A stretch of 64,000 bases of DNA from Streptomyces sp. CB00455 (GCF_001905445.1 NZ_LIVQ01000013.1:58525-122524), one strand, 5' to 3'; counted from the stretch's first letter, positions 35,127 through 44,126 are shown. Notes: generated by a model not told the origin, from the letters alone. A program made the numbers and translations.

Positions 35127-36053
35127 TCAGCGGTCCGCGTCGCCGGTGACGCAGACGGCCGTCCGCAGTTCCTCGTAGACGCCGGGGTCGAATTCTCCCG
35201 CCGCCGGGGCGGCGACCGTGGCCGCCGAGAGGGCCACCGCGCGGGTCAGCCGGGACGGCCAGTCCAGGTCCTCCGCCAGGGCCGACAGCAGCCCCGCGAC
35301 CGCGGAGTCGCCGGCACCGGTGGGGTTGCCGGACAGGGCGCGCGGCGGAGCCGCCTGCCAGACGCCCTCGGGGGTCGCCGCCAGCAGGCCGGCCGGGCCG
35401 AGCGAGGTGACCACCGCGTGGGCGCCCCGGCGGCGGGCGTCGCGCGTGGCGGGGAGCGGCTCGCGCGACCCGGTCAGCTCGGCCAGTTCGGCGGCGTTCG
35501 GCTTGATCATCTCCGGGCGGGCGGCAACGCCGCGGCGCAGGGCCTCACCGCTGGTGTCCAGGAGGACCGGGACCCCGGCCGCGCGGGCCGCCCGTACGAG
35601 TACCGCGTACGCGCCGACGGGCACGCCGGGCGGGAGGCTGCCGCTCAGTGCCACGGCCCGGGAGCCGGCCAGCAGCTCCTCGTACCGGGCGAGGAACCGC
35701 GACCACTCGGCCGGCGTGATCATTGGGCCCGGCTCGTTGAACTGCGTGGTGTCGCCGGAGGTCTCGTCGGTGACGGCCAGCGTGCGGCGCGTGGTGCCCG
35801 CGCAGGGGACCAGGGCGTCCGTCACACCGGGGGACCGCGCCAGCAGTTCCTGTACGACGGCCCCGGTGGGGCCGCCCGCGAAGCCGGTCGCGGTGACCTC
35901 GTGGCCGAGGGCGGCCAGGACGCGGGCCACGTTGATCCCCTTGCCGCCGGGGCGTTCGCAGACGGCGGTGACGCGGTGCGAGGCGTGCGGGAGCAGCCGC
36001 GGCACGCGGTAGGTGACGTCGAGCGCGGTGTTGAGCGTCACGGTCAGGATCAT
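35127..36053 (-). CDS. PfkB-family hexose kinase (1-phosphofructokinase-like)
   Basis: A 308-residue ribokinase-family kinase. The N-terminus MILTVTLNTALDVTYRVPRL and the GGKGINVARVLAALGHEV signature point to the 1-phosphofructokinase / tagatose-6-phosphate kinase subgroup. The C-terminal motif GNPTGAGDSAVAG carries the catalytic Asp. No fruA or fruR neighbours. It lies 100 bp downstream of nagA on the same strand, so it could belong to an extended nagK-nagA transcript and act on a phosphorylated hexose from aminosugar or cell-wall catabolism. ATG 36053 chosen on family N-terminus. Confidence 0.88.
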   Translation of the reverse strand: MILTVTLNTALDVTYRVPRLLPHASHRVTAVCERPGGKGINVARVLAALGHEVTATGFAGGPTGAVVQELLARSPGVTDALVPCAGTTRRTLAVTDETSGDTTQFNEPGPMITPAEWSRFLARYEELLAGSRAVALSGSLPPGVPVGAYAVLVRAARAAGVPVLLDTSGEALRRGVAARPEMIKPNAAELAELTGSREPLPATRDARRRGAHAVVTSLGPAGLLAATPEGVWQAAPPRALSGNPTGAGDSAVAGLLSALAEDLDWPSRLTRAVALSAATVAAPAAGEFDPGVYEELRTAVCVTGDADR

Positions 36054-36153
36054 GGGCACCCCCGGGTCTGTTGCTGCCGGGATCATGCCAAACGTGAGGC
36101 GGTCGGCCCAGTCCTGCGGGCCGACCGTCCCGGCCGGTACAGCCGCTTGGCCG

Positions 36154-37317
36154 TCAGGAGCCCTCGCGAGCGGCGGGGCTGACGATCCATTCACCGCGGC
36201 GCATGACGCCCCTGATGTCGAAAGCGGCGTCCAGGACGACCAGGTCGGCGTACTTGCCGGGCTCCAGCGAGCCGATCTCGTCGTAGAGGCCGATCAGCCG
36301 GGCGGGATTGGCGGAGATCGCCTGGACCACGGACTCCACCGGCAGCTTGTCGAGGGTGACCGAGCGCTTGAAGGCGGTGTCGAGGGTCAGCGTCGAGCCG
36401 GCGATGGAGCCTCCCTCCACCAGCCGGGCCACCCCCTCCTTGACCTCGACCTCCAGCGGGCCGAGGTGGTAGGTCCCGTCGCCGAAACCGGCGGCGTCCA
36501 TCGCATCGGTGATCAGCGCCACGCGGTGGGCACCGGCGTGGTGGAAGGCCAGTTCCAGCGCCGCCGGATGCAGGTGGGTGCCGTCGTTGATGAGTTCGAC
36601 GGTGATCCGCTCGTCCTCCAGCAGCGCTGCGATCGGGCCCGGCTCGCGGTGGGCGAGGGCGGGCATCGCGTTGAAGAGGTGGGTGGCCACGGTCGCGCCC
36701 GCGTCGATGGCGGCGCGGGTCTGTTCGTACGTCGCGTCGGTGTGGCCGATCGCCGCGACGACCCCGTGCTCGGCCAGCAGCCGTACGGAGTCCAGGCCGC
36801 CCGGCAGTTCGGTGGCCAGGGTGAACATCCGGGCGGAGCCGTGGGCGGCGTCGATCAGCTTGCGGACCTCCGCCGGGTCGGGGTCGCGGAGCAGGTCCTC
36901 CTTGTGCGCGCCCTTGCGGCAGGGGGAGATGAAGGGGCCCTCGAAGTGGATGCCCGCGATCTCGCCCTGCTGGGTGAGCTCGGCGAGCAGGCCCGCCCGC
37001 CGGGCCAGTTCGTCCAGGTCGCCGGTGACGGTGGAGGCGACCAGCGTGGTCGTCCCGTGCTCGCGGTGGGTGCGGACGCCCTTGAGGACCTCCTCGGCGG
37101 TGCCCGAGGTGAAGGAGGCGCCGCCACCGCCGTGGTTGTGCATGTCCACGAAGCCGGGGACGATCCAGTGCCCGGACAGGTCGACGACCTGCGCGCCCTC
37201 CCGGGCGCTGCCGGCGATGCGGTCGCCGTCGACGATGACCCGCCCGTTGGCAACGGTCCCGGTGGGCAGCACCACCCTGGCGCCGGAGAGAACGGTGCTG
37301 TGTGCGCTTGCGGACAT
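36154..37317 (-). CDS. nagA: N-acetylglucosamine-6-phosphate deacetylase
   Basis: A 387-residue amidohydrolase. Metal motif DMHNHGGGG (about 58-66), catalytic region FEGPFISPCRKGAH, AIGHTDATYEQ, THLFNAMPALAHREPG and LITDAMDAAG are all present. It removes acetate from GlcNAc-6-P, giving GlcN-6-P, the ligand that releases DasR from DNA. ATG 37317 overlaps the nagK stop (TGATG), so the two are translationally coupled. Confidence 0.95.
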   Translation of the reverse strand: MSASAHSTVLSGARVVLPTGTVANGRVIVDGDRIAGSAREGAQVVDLSGHWIVPGFVDMHNHGGGGASFTSGTAEEVLKGVRTHREHGTTTLVASTVTGDLDELARRAGLLAELTQQGEIAGIHFEGPFISPCRKGAHKEDLLRDPDPAEVRKLIDAAHGSARMFTLATELPGGLDSVRLLAEHGVVAAIGHTDATYEQTRAAIDAGATVATHLFNAMPALAHREPGPIAALLEDERITVELINDGTHLHPAALELAFHHAGAHRVALITDAMDAAGFGDGTYHLGPLEVEVKEGVARLVEGGSIAGSTLTLDTAFKRSVTLDKLPVESVVQAISANPARLIGLYDEIGSLEPGKYADLVVLDAAFDIRGVMRRGEWIVSPAAREGS

Positions 37318-38258
37318 CAGGCAGGTACCTCCGTGGCGAGTAGGTCCCAGGCGAGCAGCCCTGCGCCCAGGCATCCGGCGGCGTCCCCGAGGGCCGCCGG
37401 AACGATGTGGGGGAGCCGCTGGAACGTCACGCGCTCCTCCACGGCCGTCCGTAGTGGTGCGAACAAGGTTTCCCCCGCCTCCGCGAGGCCGCCACCGATG
37501 ATCAGCGTGCGCGGGTCCAGCAGGGTGATCGCGGTCACCAGTCCGTCCGCGAGCGCCCCGACCGCGGCCAGCCACACCCCGCGGGCCCGCTCGTCGCCGG
37601 ACGCGACGGCCTCGGCGCAGTCCGCGGCATCGGCCGCGGGATCGCCGCAGACGGCCGCCCAGGCACGGCTGACGGCGGAGGCGGAGGCGAGGGTTTCCAG
37701 GCAGCCGTACTGGCCGCAGCCGCAGGCGGGGCCGCCGGGGCGGACCACGATGTGGCCGATCTCGCCCGCGTAGCCGTGGGCCCCCGCCTCGATGCGGCCG
37801 GCGATGCCGATGGCTCCGGCGATGCCGGTGCCGAGGGGGACGAAGAGGAAGCGGTCGGCGTCCCGGCCGGCGCCGATGCGGCCCTCCGCCAGACCGCCCG
37901 TGCGCACGTCGTGGCCGAGGGCCACCGGGATGCCTCCGAGGCGCTTGCCGAGCAGGTCGCGCAGGGGTACGTCGCGCCAGCCCAGGTTCGCCGCGTAGAC
38001 GGCGATGCCGTTCTCGGCGTCGACGATGCCGGGGACGGCGACCCCGGCGGCGGAGGCGGGCCGCCCGAAGTGCTCCGTGCCGATGCCGAGGAGCTCGGCG
38101 GCGAAGTCCTGGATCGTCTCGACGACGGCGTCGGCGCCCCGCTCGCGGCCCGTGGCGCGGCGCGCCTCGTGGAGCAGGGTGCCGTCGTCGGCGACGAGGG
38201 CGGCCTTCATCCCGGTGCCGCCCACATCGAGGGCGATGACGTGTTTCACGGATTTCAC
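37317..38258 (-). CDS. nagK: ROK-family N-acetylglucosamine kinase
   Basis: A 313-residue ROK kinase. ATP-binding motif ALDVGGTGMKAALV sits at the N-terminus, the ROK region GYAGEIGHIVVRPGG in the middle, and the zinc-binding cysteines in CGCGQYGCLETLAS (the EIGH histidine is also a ligand). The fused position with nagA marks it as the GlcNAc kinase that feeds GlcNAc-6-P to NagA. GTG 38258 is used; GTG 38249 is an alternative. A dre-like site lies 29 bp upstream. A PTS route usually makes GlcNAc-6-P in Streptomyces, so NagK may serve internal (recycled) GlcNAc. Confidence 0.92.
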   Translation of the reverse strand: MKSVKHVIALDVGGTGMKAALVADDGTLLHEARRATGRERGADAVVETIQDFAAELLGIGTEHFGRPASAAGVAVPGIVDAENGIAVYAANLGWRDVPLRDLLGKRLGGIPVALGHDVRTGGLAEGRIGAGRDADRFLFVPLGTGIAGAIGIAGRIEAGAHGYAGEIGHIVVRPGGPACGCGQYGCLETLASASAVSRAWAAVCGDPAADAADCAEAVASGDERARGVWLAAVGALADGLVTAITLLDPRTLIIGGGLAEAGETLFAPLRTAVEERVTFQRLPHIVPAALGDAAGCLGAGLLAWDLLATEVPA

Positions 38259-38286
38259 AGGTGACAGTCTCGCGCGCTCGAAGGGG

Positions 38287-38302
38287 AAAGGTCTAGTCCA
38301 TT
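38287..38302. promoter_or_regulatory. dre-like DasR site upstream of nagK
   Basis: AAAGGTCTAGTCCATT matches 12 of 16 bases of ACTGGTCTAGACCAGT with an intact GGTCTAG core. It lies 29 bp upstream of nagK; DasR repression of nagKA is established in S. coelicolor. Confidence 0.8.
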
Positions 38303-38405
38303 GGGGTGGATTGTTGAGTGGCCATACAAAATGGGGACCACCGGCGGGGCGCGGTCGGGACACGGAGCGGATCCACGGGGGATCCGGATGTGGACGAGCC
38401 GCCAA

Positions 38406-38421
38406 AGTGGTGTAGACCTTA
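38406..38421. promoter_or_regulatory. Second dre-like site, upstream of the binding-protein gene
   Basis: AGTGGTGTAGACCTTA matches 11 of 16 consensus bases (intact TAGACC half), 38 bp upstream of GTG 38459. Confidence 0.6.
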
Positions 38422-38458
38422 CGTGGATCGTACGTACAACAAGGGGTGGTCGAGAACT

Positions 38459-39766
38459 GTGAAGCGCCGATACCTGAGCCTGGCCGCAGCCGGCGCCGCA
38501 CTGTGCCTGACCGCCGTGACCCTGACGGGCTGCGGCGCCGTCGGCGGCCTCACGGGGGACAACGAGGTGACCCTGCGGGTCGTGGCGGCCGAGTACGGGG
38601 ACAATCCGCAGAATTCCTCGGCGACGTACTGGAAGAACCTCGCCGACGGCTTCGAGAAGGCGAACCCGGGCGTCAACGTCGAGGTGAGCGTCTACTCCTG
38701 GTCGGAGGTCGACGCCAAGGTCGCCGAGATGGTCAAGGCCGGCAAGGCGCCCGACATCGCGCAGATCGGTGCCTACGCCGACTACGCGGAGGCGGGCAAG
38801 CTGTACACCGCCGACGAGCTGCTCTCCGTCAAGACCGAGGCCGACTTCCTCGCGCCGCTCGCCGACGCGGGCAAGGTCAAGCGGGTCCAGTACGGCCTGC
38901 CCTTCGTGGCGAGCACCCGGCTGCTCTTCTACAACGAGAAGCTGCTGACCGACGCGGGTGTCATCGCCAAGGACGCCAAGACCGGCTGGCAGCCCAAGAG
39001 CTGGGCGGAGCTGGAGGCGGCCGCCAAGAAGCTCAAGGGCGCCGGCGTCCCGACCCCCTTCGCGCTGCCGCTGGGCCGCGAGGAGGCGCAGGCCGAGACG
39101 ATGATGTGGATGCTGGCGGGCGGTGGCGGCTACACCGACAACGAAGAGCAGTACGCCATCGACTCCCCCGAGAACGTCAGGGCCTTGGAGTTCCTGCGGG
39201 ACAAGATGGTCGGGCAGGGGCTCACCGGCCCGGTCGAGCCGGGGAAGCTGAACCGGCAGGCGGCCTTCGACGCCTTCACGCGGGGCGAGGTCGGCATGCT
39301 CAACGGCCACCCGACGCTGCTGAAGCAGGCCGCCGGGAAGGGCGTCAAGTTCGGCATGGTCACCATGCCGACGGCCGACGGCACCGACCACTCGGCGATG
39401 GGCGTCGCCGACTGGGTGATGGCCTTCAGGAACGGCCACCAGAAGGAGTCCGGGAAGTTCCTGGACCACCTCTACGAAGCCCAGAACGTGACCGCCTTCA
39501 CCAGCATGTACGACCTCCTGCCGGTCACCACCACCGGCTACCGGGCGATCCAGTCCGGCACCGGTACCGGCAGCGCCGCGCCGCAGCTGAAGACCTTCCT
39601 GGACGCGCTGCCCAACGCGCGCCTGTACCCGGTCGGCAAGAAGTCCTGGGCGGGCGTCAGCGAGGACATCAAGCAGAACATCGGCAAGACGGTGCAGCCG
39701 GGCGGCGATCCGGCGAAGGTGCTGGAGGACATCGCGTCGTCGGCGCGCGCGGCCGACCCGCGCTGA
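38459..39766 (+). CDS. Orphan ABC sugar-binding lipoprotein
   Basis: A 435-residue family 1 extracellular solute-binding protein. Signal peptide with lipobox TLTGC (Cys near residue 25), then the type-2 periplasmic-binding fold (NLADGFEKANPGVNVEV, KAGKAPDIAQIGAYADYAEAG, FVASTRLLFYNEKLL). No permease or ATPase genes follow; MsiK at 17.8 kb could be its ATPase but permeases would have to come from elsewhere. It is divergent from nagK and flanked by two dre-like sites, so an aminosugar ligand (GlcNAc or chito-oligomer) is likely. GTG 38459 start. Confidence 0.9.
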   Translation: MKRRYLSLAAAGAALCLTAVTLTGCGAVGGLTGDNEVTLRVVAAEYGDNPQNSSATYWKNLADGFEKANPGVNVEVSVYSWSEVDAKVAEMVKAGKAPDIAQIGAYADYAEAGKLYTADELLSVKTEADFLAPLADAGKVKRVQYGLPFVASTRLLFYNEKLLTDAGVIAKDAKTGWQPKSWAELEAAAKKLKGAGVPTPFALPLGREEAQAETMMWMLAGGGGYTDNEEQYAIDSPENVRALEFLRDKMVGQGLTGPVEPGKLNRQAAFDAFTRGEVGMLNGHPTLLKQAAGKGVKFGMVTMPTADGTDHSAMGVADWVMAFRNGHQKESGKFLDHLYEAQNVTAFTSMYDLLPVTTTGYRAIQSGTGTGSAAPQLKTFLDALPNARLYPVGKKSWAGVSEDIKQNIGKTVQPGGDPAKVLEDIASSARAADPR

Positions 39767-39890
39767 CGGGCGGCCCGCGCTGACGGCCGGCCCCGCGGTC
39801 GGCCGGCCCCGCGGTCGGGCGGCCCCCGCGGCCGGGCGGCCCCCGCGGCCGGGCGGCCTCCGCCCGGCCGCGCGGGCCCGTGTCGGTGGG
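39767..39890. repeat. GGCCGGCCCCGCGG-type tandem repeats
   Basis: Six imperfect ~17-20 bp units of GGCGGCCCCCGCGGCCGG type between the binding-protein stop and the DUF3263 gene. Many pairings are possible, so it may also terminate transcription. Confidence 0.75.
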
Positions 39891-39908
39891 CGGCGTTAAT
39901 CTGGCGGT

Positions 39909-40145
39909 ATGACGGACGAGGGGCGGCTGACGGCCACGGAGGCCGCGGTGCTCGCGTACGAGGCCCGTACCTGGCCCGGGCCCGGGGCCAAGGAGCGGGC
40001 CATACGGGAAGGGCTGGGGATGGCCCCGGTCCGCTACTACCAGCTGCTCAACGCCCTGATGGACGACCCTCGGGCGCTCGCGCACGCGCCGGGCACGGTG
40101 AACCGCCTGCGCCGGATCCGCGAGGCCCAGCGGGCCCGGCGGTGA
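39909..40145 (+). CDS. DUF3263 small protein
   Basis: A 78-residue protein with the actinobacterial DUF3263 pattern: AAVLAYEARTWPGPGAKERAIREGLGM, then RYYQLLNALMDDPRAL and a basic end. The helical layout resembles a small DNA-binding protein, but function is unknown. Located upstream of otsB with a 131 bp gap. Confidence 0.85.
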   Translation: MTDEGRLTATEAAVLAYEARTWPGPGAKERAIREGLGMAPVRYYQLLNALMDDPRALAHAPGTVNRLRRIREAQRARR

Positions 40146-40276
40146 CGGGGCGCCGGGGCGGCGCGAGTGGCGGGGATGGCGGGGGCACGGGACAGACGGC
40201 GGGGCGGACGGCGACGGCTGCGGCCGGGCGGACCGCGCCGTAGCCGTCGCCCCGCGGGGCCGTTAGGGTCGTCCGT

Positions 40277-41125
40277 ATGGGGAGCCATCCGAACGATCTG
40301 CCGACACCCGTCACCGCAGCCGGACGCGAGGGACTGGAAGCCCTCCTCCGCACACCTCGACGGTCCGTGGTCGCCCTCGACTTCGACGGCACGCTGGCCG
40401 ACATCGTGCCGGACCCGGACCAGGCGCGGGCCCATCCCGGAGCCGTGCCCGCGCTGGCCGCGCTGGCTCCCGAGGTGGCCTCCGTCGCCGTGGTCACCGG
40501 CCGGCCGGCGAGCGTCGCCGTCCGCTACGGGGGTTTCGCCGGGGTCCCCGGTCTGGAGCACATGGTCGTCCTCGGCCACTACGGGGCCGAGCGGTGGGAC
40601 GCCGTCACCGGAATCGTCCACGCCCCCGCCGAGCACCCCGGGGTGGCGGCGGTCCGCGCGGAGCTGCCGGGGTTCCTGGACTCGATCGGTGCCTGGCAGG
40701 GAACGTGGATCGAGGAGAAGGGCCGGGCCCTGGCCGTCCACACCCGCCGGGCGGCGGACCCGGAGGCGGCCTTCGCGGCGCTGCGGGAACCCCTGACCGA
40801 GCTGGCCGCGCGGCACGGGCTGATGGTCGAGCCGGGCCGGGCCGTGCTGGAGCTGAGGCCGCCGGGGATGGACAAGGGCGTCGCCCTCACGGAGTTCCTG
40901 GCGGAGACGGACGCGGAGGCGGTCGTGTACGCGGGGGACGACCTGGGTGACCTCGCCGCGTATGCGGCCGTCGAGAAGCGGCGGACGGACGGGCTGCCGG
41001 GGTTGCTGGTGTGCAGTGGTTCGGCGGAGGTGCCGGAGCTGGCGGCCCGGGCGGATCTCGTCCTCGCCGGCCCGGGCGAGGTGGTGTCGTTCCTGGCGGC
41101 CCTCGCCGCCGCCGTACGGGCCTGA
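40277..41125 (+). CDS. otsB: Trehalose-6-phosphate phosphatase
   Basis: A 282-residue HAD phosphatase. Motif I is VVALDFDGTLADIV with both catalytic aspartates (about residues 36-38), motif II lies in VAVVTGRPASV, and motif IV is YAGDDLGDLAAY. The cap region and RPPGMDKGVAL segment are typical of OtsB. It dephosphorylates trehalose-6-P made by OtsA, encoded convergently 155 bp away. Trehalose is a spore and stress protectant. Confidence 0.93.
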   Translation: MGSHPNDLPTPVTAAGREGLEALLRTPRRSVVALDFDGTLADIVPDPDQARAHPGAVPALAALAPEVASVAVVTGRPASVAVRYGGFAGVPGLEHMVVLGHYGAERWDAVTGIVHAPAEHPGVAAVRAELPGFLDSIGAWQGTWIEEKGRALAVHTRRAADPEAAFAALREPLTELAARHGLMVEPGRAVLELRPPGMDKGVALTEFLAETDAEAVVYAGDDLGDLAAYAAVEKRRTDGLPGLLVCSGSAEVPELAARADLVLAGPGEVVSFLAALAAAVRA

Positions 41126-41154
41126 CGGGAGACGGCCCCGCGGCGCCGTCTCCC

Positions 41155-41246
41155 GGGGCTCCGCCCCGGGCCCCGCGCCTCGGACGGTGGCGGGGCTGAG
41201 TGTGGGGCTCCGCCCCGGGCCCCGCGCCCCAAACGCCGGCGGGGCT
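41155..41246 (+). repeat. Dispersed 43-bp GC-rich element, copies 3 and 4
   Basis: Two direct copies (41155-41197 and 41204-41246) of the element seen at 26163 and 26253, separated by GAGTGT. Copy 3 is diverged (CTCGGACGGTGGCG). They occupy the otsB/otsA convergent space and may end transcription. Confidence 0.85.
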
Positions 41247-41279
41247 GAGTGTGGCCCGGCGGGGTCCCGGGCGGGTGGG

Positions 41280-42743
41280 TCAGGAGGTCAGGGCGGTCAG
41301 CTGGGACTTGAACCACTGGGACGGGGGGAGGGCCGTCGCGGCGGCGGCCAGGCGCTTGGTGCGGTCCGCCCGCTCGGCGTCCGGCATGGACAGCGCTTCG
41401 TGCAGCGCCTCCGCGGTCTGCGTCACGTCGAACGGGTTCACGGTCAGAGCGTCCCGCCGCAGCTCCTCGTACGCCCCCGCCCCGGTGGACAGCACCAGCA
41501 CGCACCCCGCCTCCGACACCACCGGGATCTCCTTGGCCACCAGGTTCATCCCGTCCCGCACCGGGTTCACCAGCGCCACGTCCGCCATCCGGTACGCCGC
41601 CAGCGAGCGCGTGAAGTCGTCCTTCACCGACACCAGCACCGGCTCCCAGTCCTCCGTGCCGAACTCCGCGTTGATCTCCGCCGCCAGCTCGCGCACCGAA
41701 GCCGTGTAGTCCCGGTAGACCTGGAGGTCCTGCCGGGACGGGTACGCCGACGCCAGGTGCACCACCCGGCCCCGCCACTCGGGACGGGTGGTCAGCAGCT
41801 CCCGATAGGCCAGCAGGCCGCGCAGGATGTTCTTCGACAGCTCGGTCCGGTCCACGCGCACGATCGTCTTGCGGCCCGCCGCCTGTGCCCGCAGCTCCGC
41901 CAGCTTGTCGTCGACCTCCGGCCGGTGCGCCAGTGCCCGCAGCTCGTCCGCGTCCACGCCCAGGGGGAACTGCGTCACCTCGGTGAAGCGGCGCTCCCCG
42001 TACCCGCTGCCGTCCGCCTTCATCCGGCGGTGCCACACCCCGCGCTCCGCGGACCCGCTCGGCGAGGACCCGTCCGCGACACCGCTCGCGTCGTCGATCT
42101 GCGCGCCGGTGATGAAGTTGACCGCCCACGCCCAGGTGTGGAAGCCCAGCAGGTCCGCCCCGAGCATGCCCCACACCAGCTGCATCCGGATGTCGTCCGG
42201 CAGCATGTCCAGGAACTCCCGCGACGCCCACGGCGTGTGCGTGAAGTGCGCGATCCGCAGGTCGGGCCGCAGCTCCCGCAGCTGTCCCGGCACCAGCGCC
42301 AGCTGGTAGTCCTGCACCAGGACGCAGGCACCCTGCGCCGCCTCCGCCGCCAGGGCCTGCGCGAAAGCCCGGTTGTAGGCGACGTAGGAGTCCCACTGCC
42401 GCCGGAAAGCCGCGTCGAAGACCGGCTCGCGCGGCACGTCGTACAGGTGGTGGTGGGTGAACCACAGCACCGAGTTCGCGATGCCGTTGTAGGCGTCGTC
42501 GTAGACCGCGGGATCGATGTCCAGCATCCGCACGCCCGGCTCCGATACGCCCCGGCGGACGGCCTCGCGGTCCGCCTCCGACAGGGCCGCGCACACCCAC
42601 ACCGCATCCGGCTGCTCCGCGAGCGCCGCCGAGAGACCGGAGACGAGCCCGCCCCCGCCGCGCCGCGCGCTGAGGGTGCCGTCCTCGGCCAGGGCGTAGG
42701 AGAGCGGACCGCGGTTAGCTGCAACGAGTACCTGAGAAGCCAT
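41280..42743 (-). CDS. otsA: Trehalose-6-phosphate synthase
   Basis: A 487-residue GT20 enzyme. Glucose/UDP-binding elements are ANRGPLSYAL and RRGGGGLVSGLSAAL at the N-terminus, VQDYQLALVPGQLR, HTPWASREFLDMLP, VDRTELSKNILRGLLAYREL and the C-terminal DGMNLVAKE. It joins UDP-glucose (or GDP-glucose) and glucose-6-P. The conserved order of otsA, otsB and a GpgS-like gene here forms a compatible-solute cluster. ATG 42743 gives a canonical N-terminus. Confidence 0.94.
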   Translation of the reverse strand: MASQVLVAANRGPLSYALAEDGTLSARRGGGGLVSGLSAALAEQPDAVWVCAALSEADREAVRRGVSEPGVRMLDIDPAVYDDAYNGIANSVLWFTHHHLYDVPREPVFDAAFRRQWDSYVAYNRAFAQALAAEAAQGACVLVQDYQLALVPGQLRELRPDLRIAHFTHTPWASREFLDMLPDDIRMQLVWGMLGADLLGFHTWAWAVNFITGAQIDDASGVADGSSPSGSAERGVWHRRMKADGSGYGERRFTEVTQFPLGVDADELRALAHRPEVDDKLAELRAQAAGRKTIVRVDRTELSKNILRGLLAYRELLTTRPEWRGRVVHLASAYPSRQDLQVYRDYTASVRELAAEINAEFGTEDWEPVLVSVKDDFTRSLAAYRMADVALVNPVRDGMNLVAKEIPVVSEAGCVLVLSTGAGAYEELRRDALTVNPFDVTQTAEALHEALSMPDAERADRTKRLAAAATALPPSQWFKSQLTALTS

Positions 42744-42803
42744 GCCGCCAACCTAGCCCGGCTCGCACCGGCTCAAACGTCCCGCGCGGCGAGGTGCCCG
42801 GCG

Positions 42804-43781
42804 TCACGCCACACGGCGCAGCGTGTACTCCTTGACGCCCAGCATCGGCGGCCGTTCCTCGGTGTCCACCGCGTAGGTCCGCGGCACGAAGCCGTCCGGA
42901 CCCCGCTCGAACTGCGTCAGCTCCGGCCGTACGAGGTGCCCGCGCGAGAGCCGCAGCTGCGCGGTGCGGTAGATCGCCGCGGCCATCCGGCCCAGCGCCA
43001 GGCCGTCCTGGTGGCGGTGGCGCCGCACGCCGACGTCCACCTGGGCGAGCGCGTCCAGCCCGACCGTGTGCAGCGCGTCGACCAGCAGGCCCAGCTCGAC
43101 GCCGTAGCCGACGGGGAAGGGCAGCCGCTCCAGCAGGGAGCGGCGCACGGCGTACTCCCCGCCCAGCGGCTGGACGAAGCCGGCCAGCTGCGGCCAGTGG
43201 AGGTTGAGCAGGGGGCGGGCGACGAGCTCGGTGACCCGGCCGCCCTGGGCGGGGGGCCCGCCGGGCCCGGACGGCTCGGATCCCGTGTCCAGCGGGCGGT
43301 CGTACATCGCCTTGACGAACTGCACCTCCGGATCGGTCAGCAGCGGGCCGACGATCCCGGAGACGAAAGCGGAGGAGAAGTCCCGCAGGTCGGCGTCGAC
43401 GAAGCAGACGATGTCCCCGGTGGCGGCCAGGAGGGAACGCCACAGCACCTCGCCCTTGCCCGGCAGCGCCGGCATCCGCGGCAGGATGTCGTCGCGGTGC
43501 ACCACATGCGCGCCGGCCTTCGCCGCCACCTCCGCCGTACGGTCGCTCGATCCCGAGTCGATGACGATCAGCTCGTCCACCAGCGGGACCGGCAGCCCGT
43601 CGATCAGATCGCGCCGGATCACCTCGACGATCGCGCCGACCGTCGCCTCCTCGTCGAGCGCCGGCAGGACCACGCTGACCGTGGTCCCGGCCGCCCGTTT
43701 CCGCTCCAGCAGCCGCTCCAGCGGTCGGTCGGCGGCGGACCAGGAGCGGTCTGCCAGCCAGCGCTCCACCTCTTGCAGCAC
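42804..43781 (-). CDS. gpgS: Glucosyl-3-phosphoglycerate synthase (GpgS-like GT)
   Basis: A 325-residue GT81/GT2 glycosyltransferase: VSVVLPALDEEATVGAIVEV, DELIVIDSGSSDRTAEVA, metal motif CFVDADLRDFSS, and PLGGEYAVRRSLLERLPFPV. It transfers glucose from an NDP-glucose to 3-phosphoglycerate, leading to glucosylglycerate, a compatible solute made under nitrogen limitation or salt stress. GTG 43781 was chosen because AAGGAG lies 8 bp upstream; the frame is open to GTG 43859. It lies 60 bp upstream of otsA on the same strand. Confidence 0.85.
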   Translation of the reverse strand: MLQEVERWLADRSWSAADRPLERLLERKRAAGTTVSVVLPALDEEATVGAIVEVIRRDLIDGLPVPLVDELIVIDSGSSDRTAEVAAKAGAHVVHRDDILPRMPALPGKGEVLWRSLLAATGDIVCFVDADLRDFSSAFVSGIVGPLLTDPEVQFVKAMYDRPLDTGSEPSGPGGPPAQGGRVTELVARPLLNLHWPQLAGFVQPLGGEYAVRRSLLERLPFPVGYGVELGLLVDALHTVGLDALAQVDVGVRRHRHQDGLALGRMAAAIYRTAQLRLSRGHLVRPELTQFERGPDGFVPRTYAVDTEERPPMLGVKEYTLRRVA

Positions 43782-43967
43782 TCTCAGCACTCCTTGCCGC
43801 TCGGTCTGTTCGACGGGAAAAGTGATCCATCTCGCGGTTCGGACGGCTGTCTCAACCACGCGGGCCTTCGGTTACAGTCTTGAACAACGCGAAGGACCAC
43901 CGCATGCCGGGGGTCCTCGCGCACAAACGCACCGGTGCGCTCCAGAGCGCGCTGCCCGGTGCCATAC

Positions 43968-44126
43968 CGCTCATCCAGAGGGGCAGAGGGACACGGCCCG
44001 TTGAAGCCCCGGCAACCCTCCAGTCGGTTCTCGCGATCGCGCATCCAGCGACGTCAGCGAGGTCCCCGGCTAGGGAAGGTGCCAATTCCGTCTCATGGCG
44101 AAGTGCGCCATGGGGAAGATGAGGAG
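43968..44126 (+). ncRNA. SAM-I (S-box) riboswitch
   Basis: The conserved S-box core is clear: CCAGAGGGGCAGAGGGA, GGCCC, GAAGCCCCGGCAACC and GGTGCCAATTCC in order. P1 pairs CTCATC (43970-43975) with GATGAG (44118-44123); P4 is CATGGCG/CGCCATG (44094-44112). The P1 3' strand overlaps the GAGGAG ribosome binding site (44121-44126) of the next gene, so SAM binding should block translation. No terminator stem is visible. Confidence 0.93.
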
